Positions 21,626 to 32,313 of a stretch of 64,000 bases of DNA are shown one piece after another (the first letter of the stretch is position 1; each line of letters starts with the position of its first letter). Position numbers and translations under genes: made by a program. Source of the DNA: Phyllostachys edulis (taxonomy: Eukaryota; Streptophyta; Magnoliopsida; Poales; Poaceae). The notes beneath the pieces were generated by a model. It saw only the letters and a program-made list of their open reading frames with translations, ran no database searches and was not told the origin of the DNA. Location of the stretch: assembly GCA_036346405.1 (NCBI GenBank), contig CM070553.1, forward strand, positions 75,208,976 through 75,272,975, written 5' to 3'.

Positions 21626-23419
21626 CTATTTCTTCAATTCAAACAACTCATTAGAAGGCATACGATAGGGTCTTCTTGATATGGGAGTAGTACCAGGAAC
21701 TAGTTCAATCACGAACTCCACTTCCCGATCTGGTGGCATACCGGGAAGGTCTTCAGGAAAGACGTCCGAATATTCACATACTACCGGTACTGACTCCAAG
21801 GTAGGGGCGGCATCAATTTGTAATGCACCAAGATGAGAATGAACTGTTTTAGACTGAAAAACGACGGAAATGCCGTTTTTATTAGTGATGGATATAGTTC
21901 GTTGAGCACAATTGATTTGGCCGAAATTCTTGGACAACCAGTCCATTCCCAAAATGACATCTATCCCTTTAGAGTTTATCACAATCAGGTCTGCCCAAAA
22001 ATCTACCCCTTCAATATTAATATTGACATTAAGGCAGATTTGATCAGTCATGAATACTGACCCAGGTGAGTGAATAATATGTGGAGGATGAAGTAGATGC
22101 ATGACTAACTGATGTTGAGTAGCAAACTGCCTACTAACAAAAGAATGGGATGCTCCAGAGTCAAATAAAACAGTAGCGGAACTGAAATTAATTAGGAGCA
22201 TACCAAGGATAACTTCTGGTGCCTCGGCCGCTTCTTCAGCAGTTATTTGATTAACACGGCCGCGGACTAGAACTGGATCAGGCTTTACCACTGCCTTTAG
22301 AGATGGTACAGGACGCACCGCAGCTGGAGAAGGCTGAACAGGTGGCAACCCACGTGCCTTAGCAAAGCATTGGTTTGCAAAATGTCCCGGGCGTCCACAA
22401 TGATAACAAATCACACCCGGCCTGACATTGATAGCAGCGGGTGGCCTGTGTCCACTAGGTCCGGACTGTCCAGTGGGTGGCGGTGGACGAAATGCAAACA
22501 CCGGCGCCCTAGGTGGAATTGAAGCGGGCGCCCGGAAAGACTGAGGTTGCCACAGACGTGGCCTCACAGAACGGCTACTAGATGTAAATTGAGTAACCTT
22601 TTGCCGCTTCTGTGACTCCTCCAAGGCCTTGCTCTTGGTTTCAGCAATGATGGCTTTGTCCACAAGATGTTGAAAATTTCTGAAATCTTGTACTGCTAAA
22701 GCCATCTGCAGCTCTTCAGACAATCCATTCATGAAACGGTTCCGATGACGAGTGTCTGTCGAAACATCGTCAGGGGCATACCGAGCAAGAAAATTGAACT
22801 CATGAAGGTACTCGGTCACTGATTTTCGCCCTTGCTTGAGAGCGAGAAATTCCTGCTGCTTGAGTATCATCACTCCTTCAGGAATATGGGCCTCGCGAAA
22901 GGCCTCCATGAACTCAAGCCAGGTAGGGGTATGTCCTATGGGTTGGATGGCCAGATAATTATCCCACCAATTGCTAGCCGGCCCAGTCAATTGGTAGCTA
23001 GCATACAGGACTTTCTCCCTTTCAGAACATTGGGCAATGGACAGCTTCTTTTCAATTTCTCGAAGCCAGTCCTCTGCCTCCAATGGATCCTGGGAGCTGG
23101 AGAACACTGGCGGGTTAGTCCGCTGAAAGTCAGCAAGACTTCCCTGCCCATGTTGAACTCCTGCTCTACCAGCTGGTGTAGTAGTAGAAGAGGTATTGCA
23201 CACAATTTGCTCCAATATGTGCGTCTGGTCCATGCGGTTGCGCTCAATTTGCATGAGCACATCCGCCATAGTAGGTGGTGGAGGAAGCTCCTCTTCCTGA
23301 TGACCACCTTGCGGACCATGAGATTCGGAAGGGTCAGCCTGCTCCCCCTGAGTATAAGGAACAGGGGTGGAGAACCTCTCCTCTTGTTGTGCTCGCGAAC
23401 GAGTAGTGGGTCCTGTCAT
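21626..23419 (-). CDS. Element B gag-protease open frame (597 codons)
   Basis: ATG at 23419 preceded by ATATGGCAACAGG. Residues ~1-100 are an acidic, proline-rich N-terminus; 100-260 the retrotransposon gag domain (NPPVFSSSQDPLEAEDWLRE, SNWWDNYLA, YAPDDVSTDTRHRNRFMNGL); 295-335 a proline/arginine-rich linker. A CCHC knuckle has C338, C341, H346 and C351 (CYHCGRPGHFANQC), and the aspartic protease has catalytic D420-S-G (LFDSGASHSF) and a conserved DVILGMDWLSKN near 487-498. It ends in the protease-RT linker at a TAG that probably replaced CAG. Gag packages element RNA and protease cleaves the polyprotein. The frame is fused to pol in the parent, so this is a truncated gag-pol. It is the longest open frame of the window. 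Confidence 0.93.
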   Translation of the reverse strand: MTGPTTRSRAQQEERFSTPVPYTQGEQADPSESHGPQGGHQEEELPPPPTMADVLMQIERNRMDQTHILEQIVCNTSSTTTPAGRAGVQHGQGSLADFQRTNPPVFSSSQDPLEAEDWLREIEKKLSIAQCSEREKVLYASYQLTGPASNWWDNYLAIQPIGHTPTWLEFMEAFREAHIPEGVMILKQQEFLALKQGRKSVTEYLHEFNFLARYAPDDVSTDTRHRNRFMNGLSEELQMALAVQDFRNFQHLVDKAIIAETKSKALEESQKRQKVTQFTSSSRSVRPRLWQPQSFRAPASIPPRAPVFAFRPPPPTGQSGPSGHRPPAAINVRPGVICYHCGRPGHFANQCFAKARGLPPVQPSPAAVRPVPSLKAVVKPDPVLVRGRVNQITAEEAAEAPEVILGMLLINFSSATVLFDSGASHSFVSRQFATQHQLVMHLLHPPHIIHSPGSVFMTDQICLNVNINIEGVDFWADLIVINSKGIDVILGMDWLSKNFGQINCAQRTISITNKNGISVVFQSKTVHSHLGALQIDAAPTLESVPVVCEYSDVFPEDLPGMPPDREVEFVIELVPGTTPISRRPYRMPSNELFELKK

Positions 23420-23815
23420 CCTGTTGCCATATAATGGTTAACAAAATCACAAGGATATACTCGAGCTAACACATACAAGATTCTGAGATAGAAAAGAAAT
23501 AAATACTAAACTTATTCATGCCTCATGCCATGACATGCAGCCGAATGAACACCATAAACACAACAGAACCGAATACAACAAAAGTCGGCCTCCACTTTTT
23601 ATTAGTCGGTTAACCACCAGCAAGTTCCAAAATGCAAAAGTCGGCACACAATATCTTACAACATATAGGCGGTTCTATTACACATTATTTAATAGACAAT
23701 TACTAGCCTATTACACAACTCATGCCGAACATATCATCCAGCCCCTAAGTGTAATCATTACGGTTAAAATTCACCGGGAACTCATTTAACAGATGAGCTT
23801 CTGGTGAACCTGTAT
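23420..23815 (-). other. Spacer between ORF0 and gag in element B
   Basis: About 400 bp, AT-rich. The last 16 sense bases before gag (TATATGGCAACAGGATG context) match the same place in A and end in CAG, so it could act as a 3' splice site. I see no other signal. Confidence 0.6.
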
Positions 23816-24553
23816 CTATGGGATCCCTAGGGCTGATAAGACGGGTAGGAGAACCCAACAGCAAATGATGGCCCCCAGAGTGTGTAGGTCGCTGAGTGCG
23901 AGGAAAACCGGCAGACATCCGGGCTTGACGACACCGCCTGCATCAGAACAAGCCTGTGCACTTCGAAGTCGAACCCCGTGGTACAAGAGCGGTGGAGGGA
24001 TCTCATTGTTGCCGTAAAGCACGTTACGAGGAACGCGGTTCGTGGCAACACCAAGCCTCAAATACTCCTGTGACTCGTGCAGACAACGGCGGGTTTCCCA
24101 TAACTCGTACACGAGACAGTGATGGGTTTGGTCCATTATACGGACCAACCTCGCTAACTCGCGTACATATGGGTCCTCTCCAAACTGAATCTCATCAAAC
24201 GTGATCACTTCCGCTCTAGGGCCTTGTTTTGGGAAGTGAACATAGGGTGGCTGAGATAGCTCCGTCAAATCATGACGAAGGAGGCTCATCATCCTACGCA
24301 CAGCTTCCTGTACAGCCATAGACTCGGAGGTGGCACGTGTATGGATGCAGTATGGAACGCTACCCACCACGTGTCCGGCGATCACATTAATAATAGCTTG
24401 GTACTCTTCCATACCAGGACCTTGATCTCGACGATAAATGGCATATTCGGACTGATAAGTGAAATTGGCCCGCCACATCATATCTCGAAGCAAGGCCGGA
24501 AACCCGTCCACATCTTCGGCTCGAGTCTCCTTAATCAAATACCAGCCACTCAT
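23816..24553 (-). CDS. ORF0: 245-codon extra frame in the leader of element B
   Basis: An intact sense frame between primer site and gag, unlike anything in standard gag-pol layouts. The first ATG follows a strong 3' splice site (pyrimidine tract ending TTTTGTCTGTAG|ATG at 24554-24590), suggesting expression from a spliced transcript starting in the LTR. Residues ~35-95 (MEEYQAIINVIAGHVVGS, IHTRATSESMAVQEAVRRMM) have a beta-beta then helix pattern that resembles a double-stranded-RNA-binding fold, but I claim no homology. Residues ~120-170 could form a helix (DPYVRELARLVRIMDQTHHC). The C-terminus is hydrophobic (AIICCWVLLPVLSALG). It has no zinc finger, protease or coat motif. It stayed open although gag-pol gained four stops. 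The leader of A lacks it, and E may keep its C-terminus at 62046-62137. Confidence 0.75.
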   Translation of the reverse strand: MSGWYLIKETRAEDVDGFPALLRDMMWRANFTYQSEYAIYRRDQGPGMEEYQAIINVIAGHVVGSVPYCIHTRATSESMAVQEAVRRMMSLLRHDLTELSQPPYVHFPKQGPRAEVITFDEIQFGEDPYVRELARLVRIMDQTHHCLVYELWETRRCLHESQEYLRLGVATNRVPRNVLYGNNEIPPPLLYHGVRLRSAQACSDAGGVVKPGCLPVFLALSDLHTLGAIICCWVLLPVLSALGIP

Positions 24554-24752
24554 CTACAGACAAAAGATAAGGTAAGTAAGAAACTCAGCTTATAAAATCA
24601 ACAGAAGTTAGATAAGAATGGATACTAAGGAAGATGAGAAGTAAAAGATATCATACTTATATCTTTAGAAATTAATTATGTTTAAAAATAATTTTCACAG
24701 AAACTCACTAAGGATAACGACCATGCTAATTCTAATCTACAGGCAACCGTAT

Positions 24753-24764
24753 GCTCTGATACCA
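24753..24764 (-). other. Element B primer binding site (initiator-Met tRNA type)
   Basis: Minus strand TGGTATCAGAGC, preceded by CGT. The adjoining LTR terminus is degraded (the sense end reads GGTCTTCTGA rather than GGTCTTACA), so the boundary at about 24767 is good to a few bases. Confidence 0.85.
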
Positions 24765-25165
24765 ACGTCAGAAGACCTCAAATATTGAATGTGTCAATTA
24801 AAATTATACCGTAGCATAATTCTTAATTAAGGAACAGTTAAATTCCTTATTAAAAATCATACTAGAAGTATAATCATAATAAGTAACAATTCCAACATTC
24901 AGTTCCCTGATATATGTCATGCAATAGTTCCTGTGATTAGTGACTATTAGCATATATCCTTAAACAACATTGCATCTTACACATACAAGTCATTCATTTA
25001 CATAATTATACATCATCGGTTACATCATATTTCGTTGCTACAAGAATAGGTTTGTTACAGAACAGATGACCTTGGGTCATCACAAAAGAGAAACAATGTA
25101 TAAAATAAACATAAACCACCAATGGCCCCATCCCGCAGGCTATTGCGTGGAGACTAGAACTAGCA

Positions 25166-25227
25166 TCACTCGTTAGCGTCACCCATGTCGGCGCTAACGG
25201 GCATCTCATAAAGAAAACCATCCTCAC
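25166..25227 (-). other. LTR exon-like segment beta (B 5' LTR, open)
   Basis: Acceptor CTCTTGTGCAG precedes it. With one base carried from alpha it reads GEDGFLYEMPVSADMGDANE, then TGA at 25168-25166. It closely resembles the solo LTR copy (6866-6927); the reading frame and stop are conserved. Confidence 0.5.
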
Positions 25228-25249
25228 CTGCACAAGAGGTCATAAACCC

Positions 25250-25268
25250 TGAGTACGAAAGGCACTCA
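25250..25268 (-). other. TGAGTAC-type hairpin (B 5' LTR)
   Basis: Plus strand TGAGTAC, loop GAAAG, GCACTCA; one stem position is mismatched (the B 3' LTR at 14664-14682 has the same sequence). It ends ~20 nt from the beta acceptor. Confidence 0.65.
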
Positions 25269-25599
25269 GCAAGACTTAGACAAACTAATAAAAGAAAGTG
25301 TTTGATAGAAACTATACAAAGGAATAGACATTTTACATGCATAAGGTTAACAAAAGGAAGCTTGAATGGTTCAATTTTGCATAAAGCAATACATCTTAAC
25401 ATACAGTGGCTAGATTTTTACAAAGCAATTTTAATAAATCAATTTGGACTAAAACAGTAGCACTTGAAGGTATGAACATAAACAGTAATAATAATAAATT
25501 ACAGATCACTATAAAACTGTACATGACAACATCATGCCAAATTATTCCCCATTGCAAACTTAGAGCAAAATCTATACAGTGACATCAATTCAAGTATCG

Positions 25600-25668
25600 C
25601 CCATAACCGTGGACACGGCTATTCAATAGTTTTAAACCTTGCAAGGGTGTACATCTTTACCCACACAA
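25600..25668 (-). promoter_or_regulatory. Conserved LTR block (B 5' LTR)
   Basis: CCATAACCGTGGACACGGCT, ATTCAATAG (one base short of the palindrome), then TTTACCCACAC. It lies between the alpha donor and the beta acceptor. Confidence 0.8.
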
Positions 25669-26601
25669 CTTAGTTAGCCCGTAAGCCTCCTAATAATAGC
25701 ACACCGCCTTTGGTATGCCGGCCGGAGACTAAGATTTGGTATGTTTCAACAAGTCGATACTATTGAGTTGGATGACCCACGGAACTAATCCCGCCTAAAC
25801 AATGACCGATAGCATCACCAACCGGGCCCACATGTTGTGCAGGAATGCCGACCCACTCAATTAAATGCAAACTCGTGTTAGCCACACATATTAGACCGTA
25901 GTCGGGGCCCTGAAGGTACGTACATGCGATGGTACACATCTACGCCCTCACCCTTCTAAGAACATCTGATATCACTATAAGCTCCACATGGCATACGACA
26001 CGGCCCGAAGACTTAAGCATCTATGCCATATGAAATCAATACACATGTCCTCACTCTCCTGTTTCCAACTCAATAATATTAACTCTTTACTTAACCAAAC
26101 AGTGCCCATACACCGCGTGTGGAAGTACGTTGGGGCTTGAATTGGATAGTCAGAGTTCAGTCCTTAATCAACCCAGACAAGACATCCACATTTCCCAATT
26201 CTCGTGCTCAAAGGCACCATCACTAGCATCCACTTGTCCAGATTTGAATCAATTTATTAACAAGATCAAGGATCATTTCAGATTCAAATAAACTGAACAA
26301 GAAATCAAAATAAATAAAATTTATTTGTTGTTCCCAGGTTTGACAAATTAAGCTTGCCAACCACTACCGTTCTATGGACTGCAGGGATAAGCCAAGTTTA
26401 AAACTAAATATTGTCATATCACATACTACCTTAGGTTGAGTGTATGATCAGATTCAGGGTAAACCATCAAGTTCAGGTTGTAACTAACTAGGAACAAATC
26501 ATAAATAATTTTTTGAACATTGCATGCAATCAGTATCACTGTATTTTATAAATCTACAGTTCAAAAGGGTAGGATCAATATGGTGCAGAGAGGATGCTTG
26601 C

Positions 26602-26680
26602 CTTGGTAGTAATAAAGAACCTCTTGTTCAGTTTCTTGTGGCTCAACAAAAGACTCAACAATCTCGTAAGAACCAAGATT
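26602..26680 (-). other. LTR exon-like segment alpha (B 5' LTR, open)
   Basis: 79 nt, fully open in the frame LGSYEIVESFVEPQE...EQEVLYYYQ plus one base, with GC donor CCAAG|GCAAGC. The acceptor has lost its A (TTTTCTTTTG), so this copy has the good frame but a broken splice site, the reverse of the B 3' LTR copy. Confidence 0.5.
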
Positions 26681-27901
26681 CAAAAGAAAATAAAAATTCA
26701 ATGAACACAAAGAAAAACAGAGAAACAACATGCATAAAAGAATGCATGGTCAATGACTTAATGCATGATTAGCAATATGCTTAAGGTACAATAATTTAAT
26801 TAAGAATAATAACTACAACTAACTCGTGCTAATATTATCTACTATAGTTTAGAGTTTAGATAAAGCTACAGTATCAGATTTTTGAAACTTGAACAGGACA
26901 GCTAATAATTAAATTGTTTGCCTAGATAACCATCGTGTAAATGAAATATTGTGTTGGAGCTAAGTGCATTAATACCAGTGCCGTGACCTAATTGGTCATT
27001 TAATAACCATTAATAGCAACGTAAGAAAAAGGGCTCGTGCTATCTATGTTGTCGGTTTGACCCATAACAAAAATAACAAGGAGCTTAAATACCATATTCG
27101 GTTGTCCTGGAGAAATACACAAAACGAGGACCTTAATAGGAAGTTAAAGTTATCTGGGATGTAATTATTATCATAACCTATTAATGCCAACCTTAACTGC
27201 CTGGTTTAAAGAAAGAAAAGAGAGATTAAACCCTTGTCGGTTTTAGACCGACAGTAAATAACAGAGAAGGATATGACACTGTTGAATGAATTGATGACCT
27301 TAAAAATTAAAAGAAAGGTTATGGGTAATACTAGGGTTTACCTAGAACCTAAATAAACTAGTATCTTGACAAGAGAAACCCTAATTCTTGCAAACGATAT
27401 GAAAGACCGAAAAGTTATAAAAACAAATTTTCAGTTTAAAGAAGTTGGAAGCATCACATGAGCATGTGAGTGATCTGTGGAGCTAAAGATGTTCTTAAGG
27501 AGCTTAAGATGATAAGAATCAAGGTCTAACTTACCAGCTAGGGTTGGAAAAGACAAAGTCAAGCTCTTGGTCAAACAAGAAAGATCCATGTCCTTTTCTT
27601 TGGGCTGACCAAAATGAAAGTGATGGAGCCTAAACCTTAAGACCACCATATACATTCTGGACAGGGAAGAATGGAATCTACTCAACAGGATGAGGTTTCC
27701 TCAAGATGGTGCCTCACTGGCCTAAGTCGACCGAGATGAAACCCTAAGTCCAACCCTACAAAAGATGCCCACAACCACATTAGAATGAGATTTAGGCATG
27801 CTTGTAGTTGAACAAGGGTAAAAGTAAAGAAGCTTCACTGGGAAGAAAGGCAAACTGGTGAAGCTCCTCTCAGTCAACAATGGCAAAGGTAGACTGTAGG
27901 G

Positions 27902-27909
27902 TTTATATA
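27902..27909 (-). promoter_or_regulatory. TATA box of B 5' LTR (element promoter)
   Basis: TATATAAA on the minus strand, identical in context to 4175 and 17330. It should start the genomic transcript about 27875, giving a 5' leader of roughly 3.1 kb of R-U5 before the primer site. Confidence 0.75.
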
Positions 27910-28019
27910 GTTGTAGAGCTTCCCAGATCAACCGAGAACTATCCAGAGCTAATGAGGTGGCACCAAGGATAAGTATCAAGGGAAAATATCCTCATTTTCA
28001 CTGTGCTTGACCACCACTC

Positions 28020-28750
28020 CGGCGAGAATGGTCAGGATTGACACACGCAAGCAAAGAAGGAAAGAGTCACATCGACAATCGGGTCCCGTGAGGCACCACC
28101 GCAACGCACGGCACACAGCAAGCCCTGAGGTACAATAGCCGTTCGATTAGAAATGAGCGGCTGTGATGAGGAGGCAAATAATACACTGAACCGGTATCTT
28201 GCAACCTGGGCCGTGCGATCTCCAATGGACGGCCCAGATTTAAGGGAAGTCCGGAGTGGTCCGAACATCCCAACCCACGAGAGCCGTTTGATTTCACTTC
28301 AACGGCCCAAGATCTCAAAGGCGCCAGGAGGTTCAAATTTCACAAGGGCGCCACCATTAGATCTAGCATCTACGGCGAAGATTGCTGCGAGGTATGGATG
28401 GTCCGAAGGTCACACTGGATGCGGTCCACCCGATCTAAAATCAACGGTGGATCTTCGCTGGCACCTCCGGCCGGTCCGAACGGCCCAATAGATCAGGGCC
28501 ACACGTTGAGATTTCAACGGCCCAGATGTTTTCCACTTTCGGCCATTTAGGGATGGCTTGGCCTGGAGATCGCGCTCCGCACGCTGTTGATCCAACGGTC
28601 ACAATTGGAGGATGGTTTGGAGTGGTCCGAACGGCCCATTGGATCTAGCCCGTTCGTAAGAAAATGGACGGCTTGGATTAGCTGGAAGTTAGGACGCGTG
28701 TGCGCAACGTGACTGGGCCGGACCTGGTGCACCGGTTGGACTCCACCGCA
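28020..28750 (-). repeat. U3 motif array (B 5' LTR)
   Basis: GGTCCGAACGGCCCA-type motifs in both orientations, matching the array at 17440-18180 with scattered substitutions. Confidence 0.65.
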
Positions 28751-29262
28751 TTGGGTTGCACCGCTACAGGGCCAAGGTGGTTTAGGCCGAGAGATTTGAC
28801 CAATCTAATTCAAAATTTCAAGAACTTTGACTGGGACTTCAAAAATAGCAAATAAATTTATAAAATTTTAAAATTTTGCAGAATTGTTACTGGGACGATA
28901 TATTCCCCAAATAAATTTTGAAATCACTGTTTCTCCTTTAGAGATACATAAATAATTCATTTAGACCGAATAGGTTTTATTTAAAGACAAATATTTTTCT
29001 AAAAATCAAAATAATTTCTAGAAATTCAACAAAAAATATTCTTGGCCATAATAATTCATTTGGTTTTTAAATAAAATACTTCCCAGTCTTCATACCAACA
29101 TTGGGTGGCATTTCCTTTTGAAATTTTGATCAGGTTGGAGTTTGTAATTAGAAATTTGGGGAAAATAGATTGTAACAGGTTGCCTAATTCGTCCAAAATG
29201 AACAGTGATGCTATGAACAACATCTTATTACTGTTTTTTAGGGCTGAGGCTGTTACATGTCT

Positions 29263-30822
29263 TCAACAAGGAGAGGCAGGCACTGGCACACCCCATGGGT
29301 TGAGCGAGGAGGCAGCTCGGGCATTGTGGGGGCGGCAGTTGGGTGGTAGAGGGCTCCAGCGTGGCATTGGGGAAGGACGATTAGGCCGCGGCGGTGCTTC
29401 CAGTGTCGTGAATCGAGCTGGGCTTCACCGCGTCGGACTCGGGGAAGAAAGGCGCGATCGGTCGGAATTGGAGAAGAAGGAGATGATCTCCCTTGGCGCT
29501 GCACCAAAACACGATTAACAACAAAGGTGAGCTCAGTGCAATGGTGCGAACACTAAGGACAAGGTGGTTTGGGATGAGCTTGCCTCTACCGCAGTGGAGC
29601 GCGACGACGACGCTTGGGCGCGCTCCAAAAGCGCGATGAGGCGGCCGTGTTCTAGGAGCTACAAGCATCGACAATAGTTTGGGTTAGAAGGAATGGAGAC
29701 GGCAACAAGGTAGGAGGAGAATGGCGTGGTTGCGGCGGCTCTTACCAGGACGAGGAGAGCTCCAAGCCTCCTTCTTTCCCACGGCCAAAGAGAGAAGTGA
29801 GGGGAGAGAGAGAGAGGTAGCCCCCATTTTGTGCGAGAAAGAGGACGGGGAAAGAAGCGGCATGAAGTGGTGGTGCTCCCGAACTAGTCGACGAGGGCGG
29901 TGGCTCACGGCGTTTCGCCGCACAAACGGAGGCGCGGTAGAGTGTGGTGACTGCGTGGTGCTCAAGGCCTGAGCGCGAGCCTACCCGAGGTTGAAGACAG
30001 AAGCACGAAGGCGGGCCCACCTGCAGCGACTGAGAGCGAATGGTGCGGGCGAAGACGGTTGGGTCAGACTGCGTTACGTCGGGCTCGAGTCAGAATGGTT
30101 CGGACGCGATGAGGACTTTGGGCCACACGATTTGAAACGGACGGCCAAAATTGCTTTGCCGATCGGACTAGTCCGATCGGCCCAATTGATCAGGGCGGTC
30201 CGCTTGAGATCGGACGGTCCACGTGCTAGTTGGTTGAGTCAAGCCGAGTTAGCGTGGTGCGTGCGGGTTTGAGCCAGGCTCAGGTTCGGCTAGCTCAAGG
30301 GGTACGGTCAAACCAAAAAGGATTCGGGTCCGGTCGGAGCAACAGTGTTGAGCCCAAGTTTTGAATTCAGTTTGACCAAAGCTCAAAAGGTTTGACCGAG
30401 GCTTAAAAAATAGAAATAAAACTCTAAAAATTATGAAATTTTTTAGAGGCGTTCTTGCGACATCCTAGTGTTCATAAAAATTATTAAACATTACTTTTTA
30501 TGATTTTGTTTGCTTAGTTTAAATTCAAACTTGGAATAGGTTATTGATTTGAGTTTGAATTTTCTTTGGGTCAAATTAAGTTCCAAAATTTGGTAAAAAT
30601 TATATTTATTCATTATAATTATTCTAGTATTTGAATAAATTAGTTTCAGATGATAATCAAAAGTTTTTGTTCCTGTTTGCTTTTGGAGCTTCCATTTGAA
30701 GTGTAGGTTCAAACTTTATTTGAGATTTTCCAAGTGCAATAATTTGTGCAAATGTTTCATAACCAACATGCATGATGATAAGATGCATACTAAATCTCAT
30801 TAATTAATTTGGGGATGTTACA
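29263..30822 (-). repeat. Element A 5' LTR, outer segment (U3 side)
   Basis: Continuation of A's 5' LTR after B. The outer 915 bp (29908-30822) match A's 3' LTR at 1-915. The GC-rich part 29270-29970 is protein-like in several frames but has no consistent coding signal. The palindrome GCCGATCGGACT with its complement is at 30158-30181. LTR terminus TGTTACA at 30816-30822. Confidence 0.85.
30158..30181. repeat. 24-bp perfect palindrome (A 5' LTR copy)
   Basis: Identical to the palindrome at 251-274; unchanged in both LTRs although the surrounding sequence has diverged by substitutions. Confidence 0.9.
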
Positions 30823-30983
30823 GGCATCCAGAGTCATTCCTATGCGAAGCCAAAGCCAGAACCAATGCCAAGTGAATCATGTCGCCGCCGTAGAAATCCA
30901 AGCAGCTTTAGGAGCTACGAGAGGTACGTTCTCTGGGAAGCTCGAATCTCGGGGTCGAGATTCCGTTTAAGGTTGGTACGATT
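30823..30983 (+). other. Element C internal 3' end with polypurine tract
   Basis: 161 bp of internal sequence of C. CTCGGGGTCGAGATTCCG and TTTAAGGTTGGTACGATT precede the LTR start, matching the CGAGATTCnnTTAAGGxxG pattern seen before the 3' LTRs of A, B and E. The rest of C lies left of A, outside the window. Confidence 0.65.
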
Positions 30984-32241
30984 TGTAACATCCCGTTTTT
31001 CGGTCAGGAATAGTAATTACCTTTTGGAGTTCGATTTTCGTTCGTAATTCAAATTAACCAACTATGTTCTAAAAACTTCTAGCTTCTATCTAGCTCAGGT
31101 TTGTGTTTCAAATATCTTTAAACCTTGAAATTCAAATTCCAGTTTGAATCTCCTTCTTTTGAACTTTTGGGCCCCTTTCTCATTTTGTTTCCTTTCTTTC
31201 TTGGGCCAGCCCACCTCCTTTGGGCCCCTTTCTTTCTTTCCTTGGCTCGCCCTTACTATCATCTCCTACCATCCTCCTCTCACCTAGCCAGCAGCTGGCC
31301 CTTTTTCTCCCTGTCCGGCCTCCTATTCTTTTGGCCAGCAGCCGCTCAGTCATCCCCTAACTCGGGTCAAGCCGCACTAGGTTGCCTCCGTCTCCCTTGC
31401 GCACGTCGCCACCACCACCGGCTCTCTCCGATGCCTACCACCGCCTCCTCGCCACCACCCACCTCCAGAGCTCTCGATCAGGAGCACCGGATTTATTAAG
31501 CTCATAATACTTAGTCATCCAATTGACCCTAGTATTATCAACCAAACAAACCCAGTCTCGAGAGATGTATACTCCCCAGAATGCAATATACATACCTCAC
31601 AACAAAAGAACGATCAATTCCATACAACACATAGTACATAAGCAACAAACCGTGTTAATATTAATAAGGAATAGGCTATTACAAAAGAGGGCCTTCGCCA
31701 AATAACAACAAGGACTAGTAAGATAACAATGAAGCAAAAGTGCCATAAAGATGGCTATAACACAAAGCCAATCAATGTGCCTTAACCCCTAGGCATCTCG
31801 ACCGACCGCCAAGCTAGTCGTCAAGAAGCTACAACACATAGCACAAAAGTGAGGCTCTTGAGCTCACCTTCTTCCTCTGCAACAAAAGCCACAAAATGCC
31901 ACAACCACGCGATGAGAGTACATAAAGTACTCCGCAAGACTTACGTGTGAGATAACAGAACTATAAATAGCTACATGCAAGCTTTATTTAAGTGGATGAG
32001 GCTTTGGACTCGTTTTAGCATAAAGCAAGTTTCATTTGCAATAACATAATAGATTGAAGGCAATTTGGCAAAGCATTTTAATTGTTGAAATAACAACGAG
32101 ATAGTAACATAGTAACAACAACAAGATCAACCTGGAAGTGACTGACCCAAGTCACCACAACAATAGCATGAACATCCATTCATACCAACCCATCAAGTTT
32201 TAATTAAATGGTTGAGACTAGTTCTTGAACGACCTTACCAA

Positions 32242-32313
32242 GCATGTCCATAACCTAGGACGAGGCTATTTGAATAGTTTTAACCCTGCAGGGGTGTACC
32301 AATGTACCCACAC
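32242..32313 (-). promoter_or_regulatory. Conserved LTR block (D1)
   Basis: CATGTCCATAACCTAGGACG, GGCTATTTGAATAG (palindrome with one change), CCCTGCAGGGG, ACCCACAC. Same order as in B. Confidence 0.75.

Larger units (their letters stand above)
14175..29257 (-). mobile_element. Element B: complete Tekay/Del-type gypsy retrotransposon with ~4.5-kb LTRs and an extra ORF0
   Basis: B is 15.1 kb with both LTRs (14175-18685 and 24767-29257) and TSD TGTCT, inserted in A's 5' LTR. On the minus strand, 5' LTR, primer site 24764-24753, ORF0 24553-23816, gag-protease 23419-21626, RT-RNase H 21625-20051, integrase 20050-19589 and chromodomain end 19573-18905 follow in order. Small substitutions and single-base indels separate the LTRs, so it is not a recent insertion. 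Four in-frame stops in gag-pol make it non-autonomous now. The solo LTR at 2601-7341 is the same family. Confidence 0.95.
24767..29257 (-). repeat. Element B 5' LTR
   Basis: About 4.49 kb, aligning along its length with 14175-18685. It carries TATA at 27902-27909, the U3 array at ~28020-28750, alpha at 26602-26680, the conserved block at 25600-25668, hairpin 25250-25268 and beta 25166-25227. The outer end CTGTTACA is followed by TSD TGTCT. Confidence 0.95.
1..30822 (-). mobile_element. Element A: degraded Tekay/Del-type Ty3-gypsy retrotransposon, left end outside window
   Basis: A is a minus-strand LTR retrotransposon whose parts are separated by two later insertions. In transcription order it has a 5' LTR (30822 down to 29263, then 14174 down to 11038), a primer site at 11032-11021, gag from 10396, protease, RT, RNase H, integrase and chromodomain down to 1125, a polypurine tract near 930-916, and a 3' LTR starting at 915 that runs off the window. 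Bases 1-915 closely match 29908-30822, which identifies the two LTRs as a pair. The solo LTR at 2601-7341 splits pol and element B at 14175-29257 splits the 5' LTR. The right flank begins GGCAT; the matching left flank is not visible, so no TSD can be checked. Confidence 0.88.

Noticed and set aside
23816..24204. Plus-strand and alternative minus frames overlapping ORF0
   Set aside because: They are shorter shadows of the 245-codon frame; only the minus frame from 24553 is full-length and abuts a splice acceptor.
29105..29518. 137-codon plus-strand frame
   Set aside because: It runs across the boundary of B's LTR, the target duplication and A's LTR, so it cannot be an evolved gene.
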